A stretch of DNA of 64,000 nt from Chitinophaga sp. CF118 (GTDB lineage: Bacteria > Bacteroidota > Bacteroidia > Chitinophagales > Chitinophagaceae), in contig NZ_FOMK01000006.1 of NCBI RefSeq assembly GCF_900112615.1, positions 233,296-297,295 of the forward strand, given 5' to 3'. The notes under the pieces are model-generated. The model was given only the letters and a program-made list of their open reading frames with translations, did no database searches and was not told the origin of the DNA. A program made the translations under genes and the position numbers. Each line of letters begins with the position of its first letter. The stretch's first letter is position 1. This document shows positions 45,213 through 55,355 of the stretch, one piece after another.

Positions 45213-45539
45213 GATCACATACTTTGGGGTTCTGACAGATTGTACGAGAAAAAATAGAACCACTAATAATTTATAAAACAATGAGTTCCGTAAGAAAAGA
45301 TAAACATATAAAACGACAAAACCCTATATCAGGATACCACCTATCAACCCTAAACGAATAAGTATTTAAATGGAAAATAATATCATTATTTTTTAAATAT
45401 TAATCTAGTTGTTATATTTACATAACTCCGGGAGTTTATAACCCGGGAATGTTTGCATTGCTGTCGTAGAGTTCAATCAAAATTGTCTTTATAATTTCTT
45501 TTCGAAAACCTACAGTGAATAACCACTTCAATACTATCT
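45213..45539. other. divergent control region, AraC regulator / alginate-lyase-like gene
   Basis: It is strongly AT-rich. Upstream of 45540 there is a TTATATTTAC (45413-45422), near but not equal to TAnnTTTG. A CCGGGAGTTTATAACCCGGG stem-loop follows. No gene was seen. Confidence 0.4.
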
Positions 45540-48500
45540 ATGAAGGACATATCTACTATTGTAAAAACGCTGCTATTGTTTTTTGTCATGGGCATTTCTC
45601 CGGGAATAATGGCGCAAAGATTTATGCATCCTGGTATACCATTTACAAAGAGTAACCTGGACCAGTTAAAAGCAAATATCACAAAGGAACCCTGGGCATC
45701 TGCATATAATTCCTTTAAGAACAATGGAAGATCCAAACTGGACTATGGAATGAAGGGGCCATTTGTTGAAGTTGGGCGGTCGCCCGATATTAACCGGACA
45801 GAATGGCAAAGCGATATGATCGCTATTCATAATCTTGCATTCATGTGGATTTTTACAGGAGATGAAGCCTATGCCCGCAAAGCTACAGATATGCTGGATG
45901 CCTGGGCCGTTACTAATACTGTATGGAGTGGAATGGAATCGATGCTTGACCTTGGCGATTATGCACGTTACTATATAACTGGCGCGGATATACTCAGAGG
46001 TACCTATCCGGGTTGGACGGATGCGAATACAGCACATGTAAAAAATTATTTTGAAAAGGTTATCTGGCCTACTTCATGGGTACCTAATCCACTCAGGGAT
46101 CATAACAAAGGTGCAATACAATTGGAAATTGCGTTAGGAGTATCCGCATTTTTAGATGATAAAGAAAAATGGGATCAATCTATTGAAGTATATCGTATGG
46201 ACGCAGGGGGAGGTTTGCGTAATAGTTTACCAGAGGGAGAGGTTGCCGATGCCGGCCGTGATGATCATTGGTTTGCGCAGATAGATGCACTGGCCTGGGA
46301 TGCTGAGGTAGCCTGGAAACAGGGCGTTGATATGTTTGCTGAGCTGGATAATCGCATGCTGGCAATTGGAGAACTATATAACAAGTATGCTATTGATCCT
46401 ACCGGAATGAAATATATTCCTTTTGGGGGATACTCTGTTTATTATACTAATTGGGGAATACCCACCGGTGCACGTCATCAGAATCCTTTTAATAATATAA
46501 TCCAAAATGCCTATTCACGTCGTAAAGGGATAGCCACTCCTTATACAGACCAGATGCGTACCCTGGTGGGCGAAGGCGCTCTTTCATTTATTTTTCTGCC
46601 ATCTGAAGACACGTCAACGGCTAAAGTTTTACCTCCCATAGTATATCCGGCTACCGAAGCTGTTACTCAACTGACCAATGTAGATATAGGTGCAGTAAAT
46701 ATAGCAGGGAGTGCAAATTACAGTAACGGTGTGTGGACTGTAAAAGGAGCTGGGAAGTCTGTTCCCGATATAGTTAATTTCTCTTTTAAGCCAGTTACGG
46801 GCAACGCTGCGATTATTGCTAAGGTTGAAAGCAATTCAGCAGGGGGCGCAATTACCGGGCTTATGATCCGTGAGTCACTGAATGCAGGCACAAACTATAT
46901 AGCGTCAGAACTGCATGCATGGGGTGGAATGAAATCAGATGGACGGGGAGAAACTGCACGGACTTCAGGAAGTCATGGTCAGCCTGTTGCTCCCTGGTGG
47001 CTCAAGCTGGAACGCGTGGGAAACAGGGTATTTACCTATCACTCCCAGGATGGGATTCACTGGTCCAATAATGCGTTATATATTATACCATTCCCGGCAG
47101 ATACTTACATTGGTTTGTATACTATATCAAGTAATACCTCTGCATTAAATACTGTCATATTCAGCAATGTATCAATTACCAATACATCTCCATCAGGGGC
47201 GCCTGTTATCAATAGCGCAACTTCCATCCAGGGTAGTCCTGGTACAACATTTAACTATGCTATAACTGCCACGGCTAATCCTGCAAGTTACAGTGCAACA
47301 GGCTTACCCGCAGGTTTAACTATAAATACAACTACTGGCATCATCAGTGGTATTCCTACTGTACTTGGGAAAACTGTGGTTACTTTGAAGGCAACCAATG
47401 CAAATGGTACGGGTACGGCAACACTGGTAATAAATGTAGTCAGCAATATAGTTCCTGGAGTGCCTCCCCGTTTAGCTGCGAATGTAATTAATGGCAGCAG
47501 CGTTAACCTTTATTGGGGACCATCTTCTAATGCGGCCAGTTATTCTATAAAACGTGCATTGTCGGCCGACGGACCGTTTATCACTATCCAATCCGGAATA
47601 ACCGGTAGAAACTATATTGATGCAAATCCTGTTCCCGGTGTAAATAATTATTACATTGTTACCGCAGTAGCAGGAGATCTGGAAAGTGGAAATTCAGTTG
47701 TAGTTGTTGCGATAGTTCCGCCTGCCGCGCCAGGAAAACCTGTTGTGATCAACAAGAACAACGAAATAGATTTAAACTGGCCGGTAGTTGCATATGCTGA
47801 TACCTATTATATAAAACGCAGCACAGTCAGTGGCGGACCATATACTACCATCGCCACAGTTTCAACAAACAGTTACGTTGATCTGGATGTAACCAATGGC
47901 AGCCCTTATTATTATGTTGTTTCTTCGCTGGCAAATTCGCTGGAAAGTGAGGATTCGCCTGAGGCTTTTGGCGTGCCTGGCGCCAGCAGTGCTACCTGGA
48001 GCGCTACACCATCATCCGATACCTGGAATCTTGGAACTGACTGGGTAGAAGGCAGCATACCGGCAAGCCCGGCCATTATAACATTCCAGGCTTCAACAGA
48101 TACCGTTTTAACCAATGATATAACTGGACTGGAAGTATCAAGGATTTTTTTTGATACAGATGCCGGTGCATATACTAATGGTGGCAACAGCATTACTTTG
48201 AAGAACGATCTTGTAAACAATTCATCAAATGAACAAACATTTACCATTCCAATGCTTTTGACCAGCAATTTGAATGTAATTACCAATACACAGAATATTA
48301 TCCTTTCAGGTATTATCAGCGGTAATGGTACACTTCTTAAAACAGGTCAGGCATCTCTTTTTATGAATGGAGCTAATACCTATTCAGGCAATACCACCAT
48401 TAACGGAAATACCGGCGGATGGCCTCCGCAAAACGGAATTGCAATATCAGGTAATGGTCAGGGTGTTAGTGGCACGCCTACCTCTGGGCCATTGGGGACC

Positions 48501-50042
48501 GGGAAAATCATTATGAACGGAGGTTCCATGTTCAGTTATACGGACGCTACCCTATATAACGATATTGAAATTAGTGCAGGGAAATGGAGTTATTTTTATC
48601 AGACCGGAGGTGCAATGATCCTGAAAGGAAGACTTACAGGCAGCGGCACCATTGTAGAAGATTGCAATACTTATTCCGGTTTGCGCCTTTCCGGAGATAA
48701 CAGCAGTTTTACCGGTGAGTTCAGAACAAAAAACCGTAGTGGCTATCATCGCGTCTTCTTTGATAATGCGGCGGCAGGTAGTGCCAAAGCGGTCTGGATC
48801 CTGGAAGCAAATAATGCTTATGGTCACATTTTGAATTTTTCGTCTGGCACCCTGTATTTTGGTTCACTTTCCGGAGGTGGATATATCCGAAGCTATACAG
48901 GGACTCCAACAATTAATATAGGAGCATTAAATACGTCTACCACTTATGGAGGTACCATGCGGGACTTAATAAACATAGAAAAAGTTGGTACCGGAACTCT
49001 CACATTCACAGGGAATAACATTTACTATGGTATAACTACCATACTTAATGGAAGTTTCTTACTAAATAATAATCCGGAAACCGGTACGTTTAACAGTCCT
49101 GTAACTGTTACTGCAGGTACATTTGGCGGTACAGGCAAAAGTACGGCAACTGTTACTGTTGGAACAGGATCCGGAACCGGGGCAACGCTGGAACCTGGAA
49201 ACCTTGGGGTAGGAACGTTAATCACAGGTGCGCTCACTATGAATCCCGACGCGACCTATAAAGTTGAACTTGATTCCACAGGTGCAACCGCAGATAAAAT
49301 AATTGCTACCCGCGTAGTGCTCAACAATCCGCGGTTATCATTTATATCTGCTAATACAGATTTATCACTCTCCCGTGGTGCTTTTACAATTGTTGACAAT
49401 ACAGGAAGTGATACTGTTACTGGTACTTTTAATGGTTTGCCGGAATCGTCCCTGATCTCAATCAATAATCTCAATTTTCGTATTACCTACAAAGGAGGAA
49501 CAGGTAATGATATTGTGTTAGTGGTTGATAGTAGTCTGTCTATGTTAATTATCAGTGCTAATGCATCCGTGGCATATACAGAAAATAAGTTTAACTATAC
49601 TATTACTACAAATATGTCATCTTCCGGTTTCCATGCCACTGGCTTGCCAGCAGGACTGACTATTGATACCATTACCGGAATAATATCCGGTGTACCTCTT
49701 AAAGAAGGAATATACATTGTAGAGCTGAGTGCTACAGGTGATGCAGGAACCGGCAGCAGGATATTAACATTAACTGTGAAGAATAGTCTTGCACTTAGAG
49801 AGGATATGACTGTACGATTGGATTTATTTCCTAACCCGGTCAGCGATAAATTAATTGTACAACTAAGTAGTATAAGTGCGGGTGCTTTCATGAATGTGTA
49901 TAATAATCAGGGGATGCTGTTATATACACAAAGTTTGACGGAGGCCGTTACTACAATTGATGTGCAAAGATGGATACCGGGTTTGTATTACATCAAAATC
50001 TATAACAAATATCTCTTTGCAGAGAAAGTGATTAAACAATGA
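45540..50042 (+). CDS. T9SS-exported alginate-lyase-like multidomain protein
   Basis: The 1500-residue protein has a signal peptide ending IMAQ. Residues about 40-340 form an (alpha/alpha) alginate-lyase-type domain: LAFMWIFTGDEAYARKATDM, then DHNKGAIQLEIALGVSAFLD and AGRDDHWFAQIDALAWDAEV. A lectin-like sandwich (380-560), an Ig/He_PIG module (YSATGLPAGLTINTTTGIIS), two fibronectin-type modules and autotransporter-style beta-helical repeats (FMNGANTYSGNTTINGN) follow. A second He_PIG and a type A T9SS sorting tail (LDLFPNPVSDKLIV ... GLYYIKIYN) end it. It should be cleaved and tethered outside, degrading a uronate polysaccharide; substrate class is inferred. A terminator follows. Confidence 0.88.
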   Translation: MKDISTIVKTLLLFFVMGISPGIMAQRFMHPGIPFTKSNLDQLKANITKEPWASAYNSFKNNGRSKLDYGMKGPFVEVGRSPDINRTEWQSDMIAIHNLAFMWIFTGDEAYARKATDMLDAWAVTNTVWSGMESMLDLGDYARYYITGADILRGTYPGWTDANTAHVKNYFEKVIWPTSWVPNPLRDHNKGAIQLEIALGVSAFLDDKEKWDQSIEVYRMDAGGGLRNSLPEGEVADAGRDDHWFAQIDALAWDAEVAWKQGVDMFAELDNRMLAIGELYNKYAIDPTGMKYIPFGGYSVYYTNWGIPTGARHQNPFNNIIQNAYSRRKGIATPYTDQMRTLVGEGALSFIFLPSEDTSTAKVLPPIVYPATEAVTQLTNVDIGAVNIAGSANYSNGVWTVKGAGKSVPDIVNFSFKPVTGNAAIIAKVESNSAGGAITGLMIRESLNAGTNYIASELHAWGGMKSDGRGETARTSGSHGQPVAPWWLKLERVGNRVFTYHSQDGIHWSNNALYIIPFPADTYIGLYTISSNTSALNTVIFSNVSITNTSPSGAPVINSATSIQGSPGTTFNYAITATANPASYSATGLPAGLTINTTTGIISGIPTVLGKTVVTLKATNANGTGTATLVINVVSNIVPGVPPRLAANVINGSSVNLYWGPSSNAASYSIKRALSADGPFITIQSGITGRNYIDANPVPGVNNYYIVTAVAGDLESGNSVVVVAIVPPAAPGKPVVINKNNEIDLNWPVVAYADTYYIKRSTVSGGPYTTIATVSTNSYVDLDVTNGSPYYYVVSSLANSLESEDSPEAFGVPGASSATWSATPSSDTWNLGTDWVEGSIPASPAIITFQASTDTVLTNDITGLEVSRIFFDTDAGAYTNGGNSITLKNDLVNNSSNEQTFTIPMLLTSNLNVITNTQNIILSGIISGNGTLLKTGQASLFMNGANTYSGNTTINGNTGGWPPQNGIAISGNGQGVSGTPTSGPLGTGKIIMNGGSMFSYTDATLYNDIEISAGKWSYFYQTGGAMILKGRLTGSGTIVEDCNTYSGLRLSGDNSSFTGEFRTKNRSGYHRVFFDNAAAGSAKAVWILEANNAYGHILNFSSGTLYFGSLSGGGYIRSYTGTPTINIGALNTSTTYGGTMRDLINIEKVGTGTLTFTGNNIYYGITTILNGSFLLNNNPETGTFNSPVTVTAGTFGGTGKSTATVTVGTGSGTGATLEPGNLGVGTLITGALTMNPDATYKVELDSTGATADKIIATRVVLNNPRLSFISANTDLSLSRGAFTIVDNTGSDTVTGTFNGLPESSLISINNLNFRITYKGGTGNDIVLVVDSSLSMLIISANASVAYTENKFNYTITTNMSSSGFHATGLPAGLTIDTITGIISGVPLKEGIYIVELSATGDAGTGSRILTLTVKNSLALREDMTVRLDLFPNPVSDKLIVQLSSISAGAFMNVYNNQGMLLYTQSLTEAVTTIDVQRWIPGLYYIKIYNKYLFAEKVIKQ

Positions 50043-50071
50043 TGGTGAAAAACGTTTGATGTATAATATTT

Positions 50072-50100
50072 ACAAAACCCGCTATACTAGCGGGTTTTGT
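50072..50100 (+). terminator. Rho-independent terminator after the alginate-lyase-like gene
   Basis: ACAAAACCCGCTA pairs with TAGCGGGTTTTGT, giving a long GC-cored stem with terminal T residues. Confidence 0.88.
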
Positions 50101-50459
50101 AATTTAAAGTAAGTTTTAGGGCAGAGAATATTTTAAATTTTATTAAGTCTTTGAACAACTGTTCAGCAAATTTGTTATATTTGGAAAGCTCCAAAAAATC
50201 CGGAAAGAAGGAAATATAAAAACACAAATGAATGCATACCACATAATTTACTAACCACATATTATAACCCCGATTTAAAATTTCTCTTTACGTTAATAAC
50301 AATGTAATAGCTGTTGAGCAATCCTCATTCGACAGGTATATACTAATGAAGATAACTGGTTCGCACTGTTAATAGACACAACTGGTATTTGTAGAAAATA
50401 CCCTATTGGATCATTTTGTAAAGTCATGTGTACTCAAGAATAACTAAAACCCCCAAAAT
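50101..50459 (+). promoter_or_regulatory. promoter and ~270-nt leader of the lodAB unit
   Basis: TTTG at 50150-50153 and TATATTTG at 50176-50183 are 22 bp apart and fit the Bacteroidota consensus. That implies a 5' leader of about 270 nt before the ATG at 50460, which is unusually long. No known riboswitch fold was recognised in the leader. Confidence 0.55.
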
Positions 50460-52496
50460 ATGTTAAGTCTACATCCTTCCGTTGGTGTTGCACGCATCGG
50501 AAACAGTCCAAACGAAATCTATCTTGCCCCCGAAAGTATTGGAGGTCTGCCATTCGACGCAGACGCCAATGGTAACGCTACCGGCGTTGTTATTAATTTC
50601 AAAGATGGCGCAGGACTCGTAAAGCGACAAGGGCAACCTTTCCGGATTTATAATGATGATCAAACAGAACTCACACTGGATTCTCCAAATGTAAGTGCAA
50701 TCACCTGGACTGTACATCTGGCAAACAAAAAAGCGGCCTGGTATCAATACAGCGAGTTAAAAGGAAATCTGCTTTATGGACAGACAAACAGTTATACCGC
50801 ACAAAACGTACCCTGGCGCAATGAAAAAATAACAGGTACTGCCAGGCAGGAACTCATCGTTGATCCTGGTCCCAGAATCATTTCCGGAAGGGATCAGTCA
50901 ATAGGATTCGATAGGGCTAGCGCCCCTGCTGGTTACCCGGTTCAGTATCCCTCCGAAATTGTTGAATATGGAACCCCCATTATTACCTTAGGTAATCTTT
51001 TAACAGACAGTAAAGGCCGGCTGGTTGTACTTGGTGGTTACGGACACGCTGGCGGTGATGAACCGCTTACCAGCTATGGTGGCTCTGATACCTGGCACGA
51101 TGATACTTCTGACGGTACTGTATATTGTACCGTAACATTTAATGATGGAACTCCGGATGCAGAACTTTCTGCCTGGGTACTTGCATGTTCGCCGGATTTC
51201 GCACCTGAAATTGTGAATATTTCTAACCTTAGCGACACCATGTTTGATGTTGGTGTGCGGGAATTCGGTCTTGTACCTGATATGTATAATCAGGATGGAT
51301 GGAATATGAGTTATATGGCGAATTTTAAGCGCGATATCTTGCCGGTTATCAATCGTATAAGTCGTTATCAGTGGGTGTCTAATGTACAATCCATGATGGC
51401 TTTTACTGCCAATACTTTCGACTTCTCCGATGCCTCGCAAAGTAATATGACTAACCGCAAAAATTATTTTTCCTACTTCCGCGAACTTGATGGCACGCCA
51501 CCAGTACTGCCTCCCGATGAACAGCCGCAGCAAATACTGTTCAAAGAAAATAATATTGAGCATTTCCCAATGATGCCGCTAAATTCCGGTAGTAATTCGG
51601 TTAGCAATGCAACCGTCCGGAAATTTCTGGCGCTTGATGCAACGCAGTATTTCTTATTTAATCAGTGGGCCGAAGGTCTCTTTACCAATAATGACCCTGA
51701 AGCGAATCCCTTTCCGGTAAGCAGGCACAATACAGCAAGTGTGGGTAACTGCGTAGGGTTACCAATGTGCCCGGGAATTGAGGTAACATGGAGTTTACAA
51801 AATAAGGAAGTGTATTCCGAACCCTATGTTATCTATGATCGTAATGTGAATTATGCATTAACAGGGCTGACCCCCCAACGCGATGAATGTGAAGGTGGTG
51901 GCTGTGAACCAGGTGACCTGACCAAGCGGATGGCTTGTCCGTGGCAGGCAGATTTTTTCCTGTGTACTATCCAGTATATCAACTTTACGGATCCTGAAGT
52001 GAACAAAGTTGAAGGCATGCCGAAACCGCCTAACTACTATTCTTATTGGTGGCCTCCACAAAGTCCATGGGATGTTCTTACAGGTGAAGTCACCCCTGAA
52101 GGACAGGCAGTAGCAAATAATCCAGCAGGAGTACAGGTAAACTACGCCCGTGGTATTAATAGTTTTGTGCAGATGGTGGAACATTGGTCAGCCCTTGGAT
52201 TTCTGCGTAACAGAAATGTAAGTGATGCGGGATTCCCTTACATCGTGGAAACAGAAAGAGTTAACGAACTGTTTTCATATCAGGATGTTCCTGTGGGTAC
52301 TATTAGCGGTAATCCGGAAGATGATGAAACTACCATTCCCGTATTTTTTATTCAACAGAATAAAAACATCGTGAAAAAACAAAGTCTGCGTGGTGAAAAG
52401 CTGGTTGCCCATCTCGAAGAACGCGCATTCAAGGCAATTGCGCTAGCTCCGGAAGGACTGCCGCTTCCACGTTCAGGAACCCGTAATCGTTTTTAA
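50460..52496 (+). CDS. LodA-like cysteine-tryptophylquinone amino-acid oxidase
   Basis: The 678-residue protein opens LHPSVGVARIGNSPNEIYLA as LodA and GoxA do. It contains the CTQ cofactor residues: Cys431 in NCVGLPMCPGIEVTW and Trp495 in ACPWQADFFLC. The separation of 64 matches the 65 reported for Marinomonas LodA (Cys516/Trp581). LodA oxidises the epsilon-amino group of lysine and GoxA oxidises glycine, both releasing peroxide and killing competitors. The next gene encodes a LodB-type flavoprotein that builds the cofactor, overlapping by one base (TAATG). No signal peptide is visible, as in other LodA-like proteins. The substrate is not readable. Confidence 0.92.
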   Translation: MLSLHPSVGVARIGNSPNEIYLAPESIGGLPFDADANGNATGVVINFKDGAGLVKRQGQPFRIYNDDQTELTLDSPNVSAITWTVHLANKKAAWYQYSELKGNLLYGQTNSYTAQNVPWRNEKITGTARQELIVDPGPRIISGRDQSIGFDRASAPAGYPVQYPSEIVEYGTPIITLGNLLTDSKGRLVVLGGYGHAGGDEPLTSYGGSDTWHDDTSDGTVYCTVTFNDGTPDAELSAWVLACSPDFAPEIVNISNLSDTMFDVGVREFGLVPDMYNQDGWNMSYMANFKRDILPVINRISRYQWVSNVQSMMAFTANTFDFSDASQSNMTNRKNYFSYFRELDGTPPVLPPDEQPQQILFKENNIEHFPMMPLNSGSNSVSNATVRKFLALDATQYFLFNQWAEGLFTNNDPEANPFPVSRHNTASVGNCVGLPMCPGIEVTWSLQNKEVYSEPYVIYDRNVNYALTGLTPQRDECEGGGCEPGDLTKRMACPWQADFFLCTIQYINFTDPEVNKVEGMPKPPNYYSYWWPPQSPWDVLTGEVTPEGQAVANNPAGVQVNYARGINSFVQMVEHWSALGFLRNRNVSDAGFPYIVETERVNELFSYQDVPVGTISGNPEDDETTIPVFFIQQNKNIVKKQSLRGEKLVAHLEERAFKAIALAPEGLPLPRSGTRNRF

Positions 52497-53608
52497 TGGC
52501 GTCTCATATTCAAACTGATGTTCTCATTTTAGGCGGCGGCCCTGCGGGTGCCGCCGCTGCTTTATGCTTGTTAACTCACACTAAACTCCGGGTCATCATC
52601 GTAGAGTCTGGGGCTTTCGAAGGAGGTCGTGTGGGCGAACACGTAGAAGCAAGCATCTTCGACCTGTTGAAGTATTTAAAGATAAGCCGGGAGGAACTGG
52701 ACAAGGAAGGAATAATAGAAGGATATGACAGCCTCGCGGCCTGGGGAAGTGATCACATTACATCACGGCACTCCATATATAATATAGAGGGCAGCAGTTA
52801 CCAGTTGGACAGGGATATATTCGACCCGTTTCTTGTAACACAGGTTGCCGCCAGAGGTGGCCAGTTGTTTCCAAATACAAAAGCATTGCATTTTAATCAG
52901 GCAGAAAATGGCGATTGGTCTGTCCCCCTGCGTCATAAAACAAAAGGTAATTTCACTATAGATGCCCGGTTTCTCGTAGATGCAACAGGGAGGCAGGGGC
53001 AGGTATGCCGGTATCTCGGTTTGGCCCGGGAAAAACATGATGAGCTGGTAGGCATTGGCGCTTATTTGCACGTTCGCCATGATGAGCTTCTTGCACAACG
53101 TATACTTCTTGAAACGGCAGAACAGGGATGGTGGTATTGCGCTACGTTGCCAGGGCGTCGCCTCGTGGCAACGCTTTTTACAGATGCAGATTTAACAAAG
53201 AAGCATAAGTGGCAACAAGCGGTCAACTGGACAAAGTTACTTTCTTCTACACGTCATCTTCGTCACTTAACTGATGGAACTGTTGCATATGGAAAGCCAT
53301 GGGTACGCAATGCTTTTTCTCAATTTACAGAAACCGGGAGCCGTACAAACTTTTTAGCAGTAGGCGATGCTGCTGCAGCATTTGATCCCGTTTCGTCGAT
53401 GGGTATTGGTTTTGCTATTTCTTCTGCTTGCCATGCAGCAATTGCTATACATCAGTTTTTGCTTGGGGATGAAACTGGTGTAGTTTTATACAGAGGGGAT
53501 ATTGCAAAGCATTATAATCAATACCTGCAGTTGCGTTTAAGCTATTATAAAAATGAACAACGCTGGCAGGATTCTCCATTTTGGCAACGACGTTTAGCAA
53601 AAAACTAA
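52496..53608 (+). CDS. LodB-like FAD-dependent cofactor-maturation protein
   Basis: The 370-residue flavoprotein has the dinucleotide motif LILGGGPAGAAAALCLL near the start. A halogenase/LodB-like central part includes FLVDATGRQGQVCRYLG, and a second FAD motif is FLAVGDAAAAFDPVSSMGIG. LodB proteins hydroxylate the tryptophan that becomes the CTQ cofactor of LodA. Its ATG overlaps the lodA stop (TAATG), so the two are translationally coupled. It is cytosolic. The convergent metallo-hydrolase gene ends 39 bp after it. Confidence 0.92.
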   Translation: MASHIQTDVLILGGGPAGAAAALCLLTHTKLRVIIVESGAFEGGRVGEHVEASIFDLLKYLKISREELDKEGIIEGYDSLAAWGSDHITSRHSIYNIEGSSYQLDRDIFDPFLVTQVAARGGQLFPNTKALHFNQAENGDWSVPLRHKTKGNFTIDARFLVDATGRQGQVCRYLGLAREKHDELVGIGAYLHVRHDELLAQRILLETAEQGWWYCATLPGRRLVATLFTDADLTKKHKWQQAVNWTKLLSSTRHLRHLTDGTVAYGKPWVRNAFSQFTETGSRTNFLAVGDAAAAFDPVSSMGIGFAISSACHAAIAIHQFLLGDETGVVLYRGDIAKHYNQYLQLRLSYYKNEQRWQDSPFWQRRLAKN

Positions 53609-53646
53609 ACATGACTCCCGCCAGCGTTCTCATTTAGATATCGTTA

Positions 53647-54633
53647 TTAACCCGGTATGGGATACGTTTCCATAACCCATTCATATGCTTCTCCTTTACT
53701 CCGTACATGGCCGATTCCCGGCCAGGGAAGATGATAGGCGAATACCTTGGTTTTACCTGCCGCCAGTGCCGCAAGCTCCTTCGTTCTTGTGGCAGCCGCC
53801 AACGCAGTATCGGTATCTCCGGAAAATCCCCACTCTGAATGCGGGAATTGCAATACATCGGAATGAAGGAGATCAGCAATATGTACCAATTCTTCTCCGC
53901 CGGAATATACATGTACCAGTGTATGACCGGGAGTATGTCCTGCTGCCCGTTGTAAACGGATACAGCCGAACAGTTCTGCCTGATCGTCGAATAAACGCAC
54001 AGAAGGTTTTAGTATTTTCAATATCTTATGAGTTGATACCAGTACCTGTTTCAGCAGTTCTGAATTAATCTTACTCTTTGAAAAATCCGGTTTATCCGAC
54101 ATCCAGAATGCATACTCAATAGCAGAAAGATAAACCTGCGCTTTGGGAAATACTAAACTTCCATCCCGGTTGAACAAGCCTCCGATATGATCCGGATGAG
54201 CATGTGTAATAATAATATCTGTTACCTGTTCCGGAGTAATACCTGCATCGGCCAATGATTTTGGAAGCCAGCCAGAAGCGCTGCCGAAATCCATGTCAAA
54301 TCCGGTTCCGGTGCCAGTATCAATCAGGATAATTTGCTTACCCTTACGAATGGCAAGGATATTTATTCCCAGGTCTATTTCTGAAGTAGAGCGGAAATTG
54401 TTTACCAGCAAGCTATCGACTGTTGCTGATGGAATACCGGCTGCGAAGTTAGGTTGTACCGGAGTCATCCGGATAGAGCCATCAGTAATAACAGTCAATT
54501 CCAGTTCTCCTAACCGGAATTGGTGAAAGGGGCGTTGTTTGATACTATTCTGTTGTGCCAATAAGCGCTTCAATGGGAGGGAAGCACTTACTCCTAATAA
54601 AAATATGTCTTTTAATAAGGCTCTTCGTTCCAT
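53647..54633 (-). CDS. exported metallo-beta-lactamase-fold hydrolase
   Basis: The 328-residue protein has an N-terminal signal-like segment (LFLLGVSASLPLKRLLAQQ) and the MBL metal motif ITHAHPDHIGG (about residues 140-150). A VHIADLLHSD loop follows, and AAGHTPGHTLVHV provides another ligand. Such lactonase- or arylsulfatase-like enzymes hydrolyse esters or lactones; a quorum-quenching lactonase is possible. It is divergent from an HxlR regulator, with a long inverted repeat overlapping its -33 element. Confidence 0.88.
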   Translation of the reverse strand: MERRALLKDIFLLGVSASLPLKRLLAQQNSIKQRPFHQFRLGELELTVITDGSIRMTPVQPNFAAGIPSATVDSLLVNNFRSTSEIDLGINILAIRKGKQIILIDTGTGTGFDMDFGSASGWLPKSLADAGITPEQVTDIIITHAHPDHIGGLFNRDGSLVFPKAQVYLSAIEYAFWMSDKPDFSKSKINSELLKQVLVSTHKILKILKPSVRLFDDQAELFGCIRLQRAAGHTPGHTLVHVYSGGEELVHIADLLHSDVLQFPHSEWGFSGDTDTALAAATRTKELAALAAGKTKVFAYHLPWPGIGHVRSKGEAYEWVMETYPIPG

Positions 54634-54650
54634 GTTTCCTAAATTTGTTT

Positions 54651-54682
54651 CAAAGGTATCTATGTCCCATTGTTAAGACAAG
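54651..54682 (-). promoter_or_regulatory. promoter of the metallo-hydrolase gene
   Basis: On the minus strand CTTG (54679-54682) and TACCTTTG (54651-54658) are 20 bp apart. The -7 box lies 18 bp before the ATG, leaving a short leader. Confidence 0.65.
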
Positions 54683-54720
54683 TATGTACTTTTTAGTATC
54701 CAGGATACCAAAAGTATACT
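54681..54720. promoter_or_regulatory. 40-bp imperfect palindrome, likely HxlR operator
   Basis: The core GTATCC-A-GGATAC (54696-54708) is flanked by AGTAT...ACTTTT and AAAAGT..ATACT arms. It overlaps the -33 region of the divergent metallo-hydrolase and lies 26 bp before the HxlR start, so one bound dimer could control both. Confidence 0.6.
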
Positions 54721-54745
54721 AACATTGATTATCAAATAAATAAAG

Positions 54746-55138
54746 TTGAAAGACAGCAAAAAAAAGGCAGAAGCTCCGGTTTGTAGTATTGATTATGCAT
54801 TCCGTCGCATAGGTGGTAAATACAAAGGCCGGATCCTGGTATACCTATGGCGGAATAATGTACTTCGTTATGGTGCGTTGCGACGTAGTATTATTGACAT
54901 TACTCCTAAAATGCTCACGCAAACATTACGGGAACTGGAAGAAGATGAACTGATATGCAGAGCGGTATTCCATGAGTTGCCTCCCCGTGTGGAATATAGT
55001 CTTACCAACACAGGATTGCGACTGGTTCCATTTATCAACGAACTAAAGGAATGGGGAGACCGGCAACTGATCAAAGGGAACATCCCATCACTGGCTCCTT
55101 TGGAAGCTGATGGAAATAACCCTAAAGCAACCTGTTAG
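54746..55138 (+). CDS. HxlR-family regulator with TTG start
   Basis: The 130-residue protein opens with PVCSIDYAFRRIGGKYKGRI carrying the usual N-terminal cysteine. An HTH block YGALRRSIIDITPKMLTQTL and a wing EYSLTNTGLRLVPFI follow. No in-frame ATG precedes the conserved block and a stop lies 9 bp upstream, so TTG 54746 is the likely start. It is divergent from the metallo-hydrolase with the palindrome in between, which it probably binds. Confidence 0.9.
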   Translation: MKDSKKKAEAPVCSIDYAFRRIGGKYKGRILVYLWRNNVLRYGALRRSIIDITPKMLTQTLRELEEDELICRAVFHELPPRVEYSLTNTGLRLVPFINELKEWGDRQLIKGNIPSLAPLEADGNNPKATC

Positions 55139-55355
55139 CCTCCTGTTCCGTATTTTTAAAGAAGCAAAACATCATTGCTCAACCAGTATTTCAGCTGGTT
55201 TAAATTCTCTCGTTTCTGATTTTCATTTTGTATTTTAGAGATAGTTATATACTTGTCAACAGAGAAATAATGCCACGGTATTACATACGACGACCTGCCA
55301 ATCAACATGTTAAGCCTCTATTTTGCTGAACCTATAGCACAACATTTTCTTTCGT

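Noticed and set aside
51000..51563. 187-residue minus-strand frame
   Set aside because: It lies wholly inside the well-supported lodA gene and has no start context or recognisable domain.
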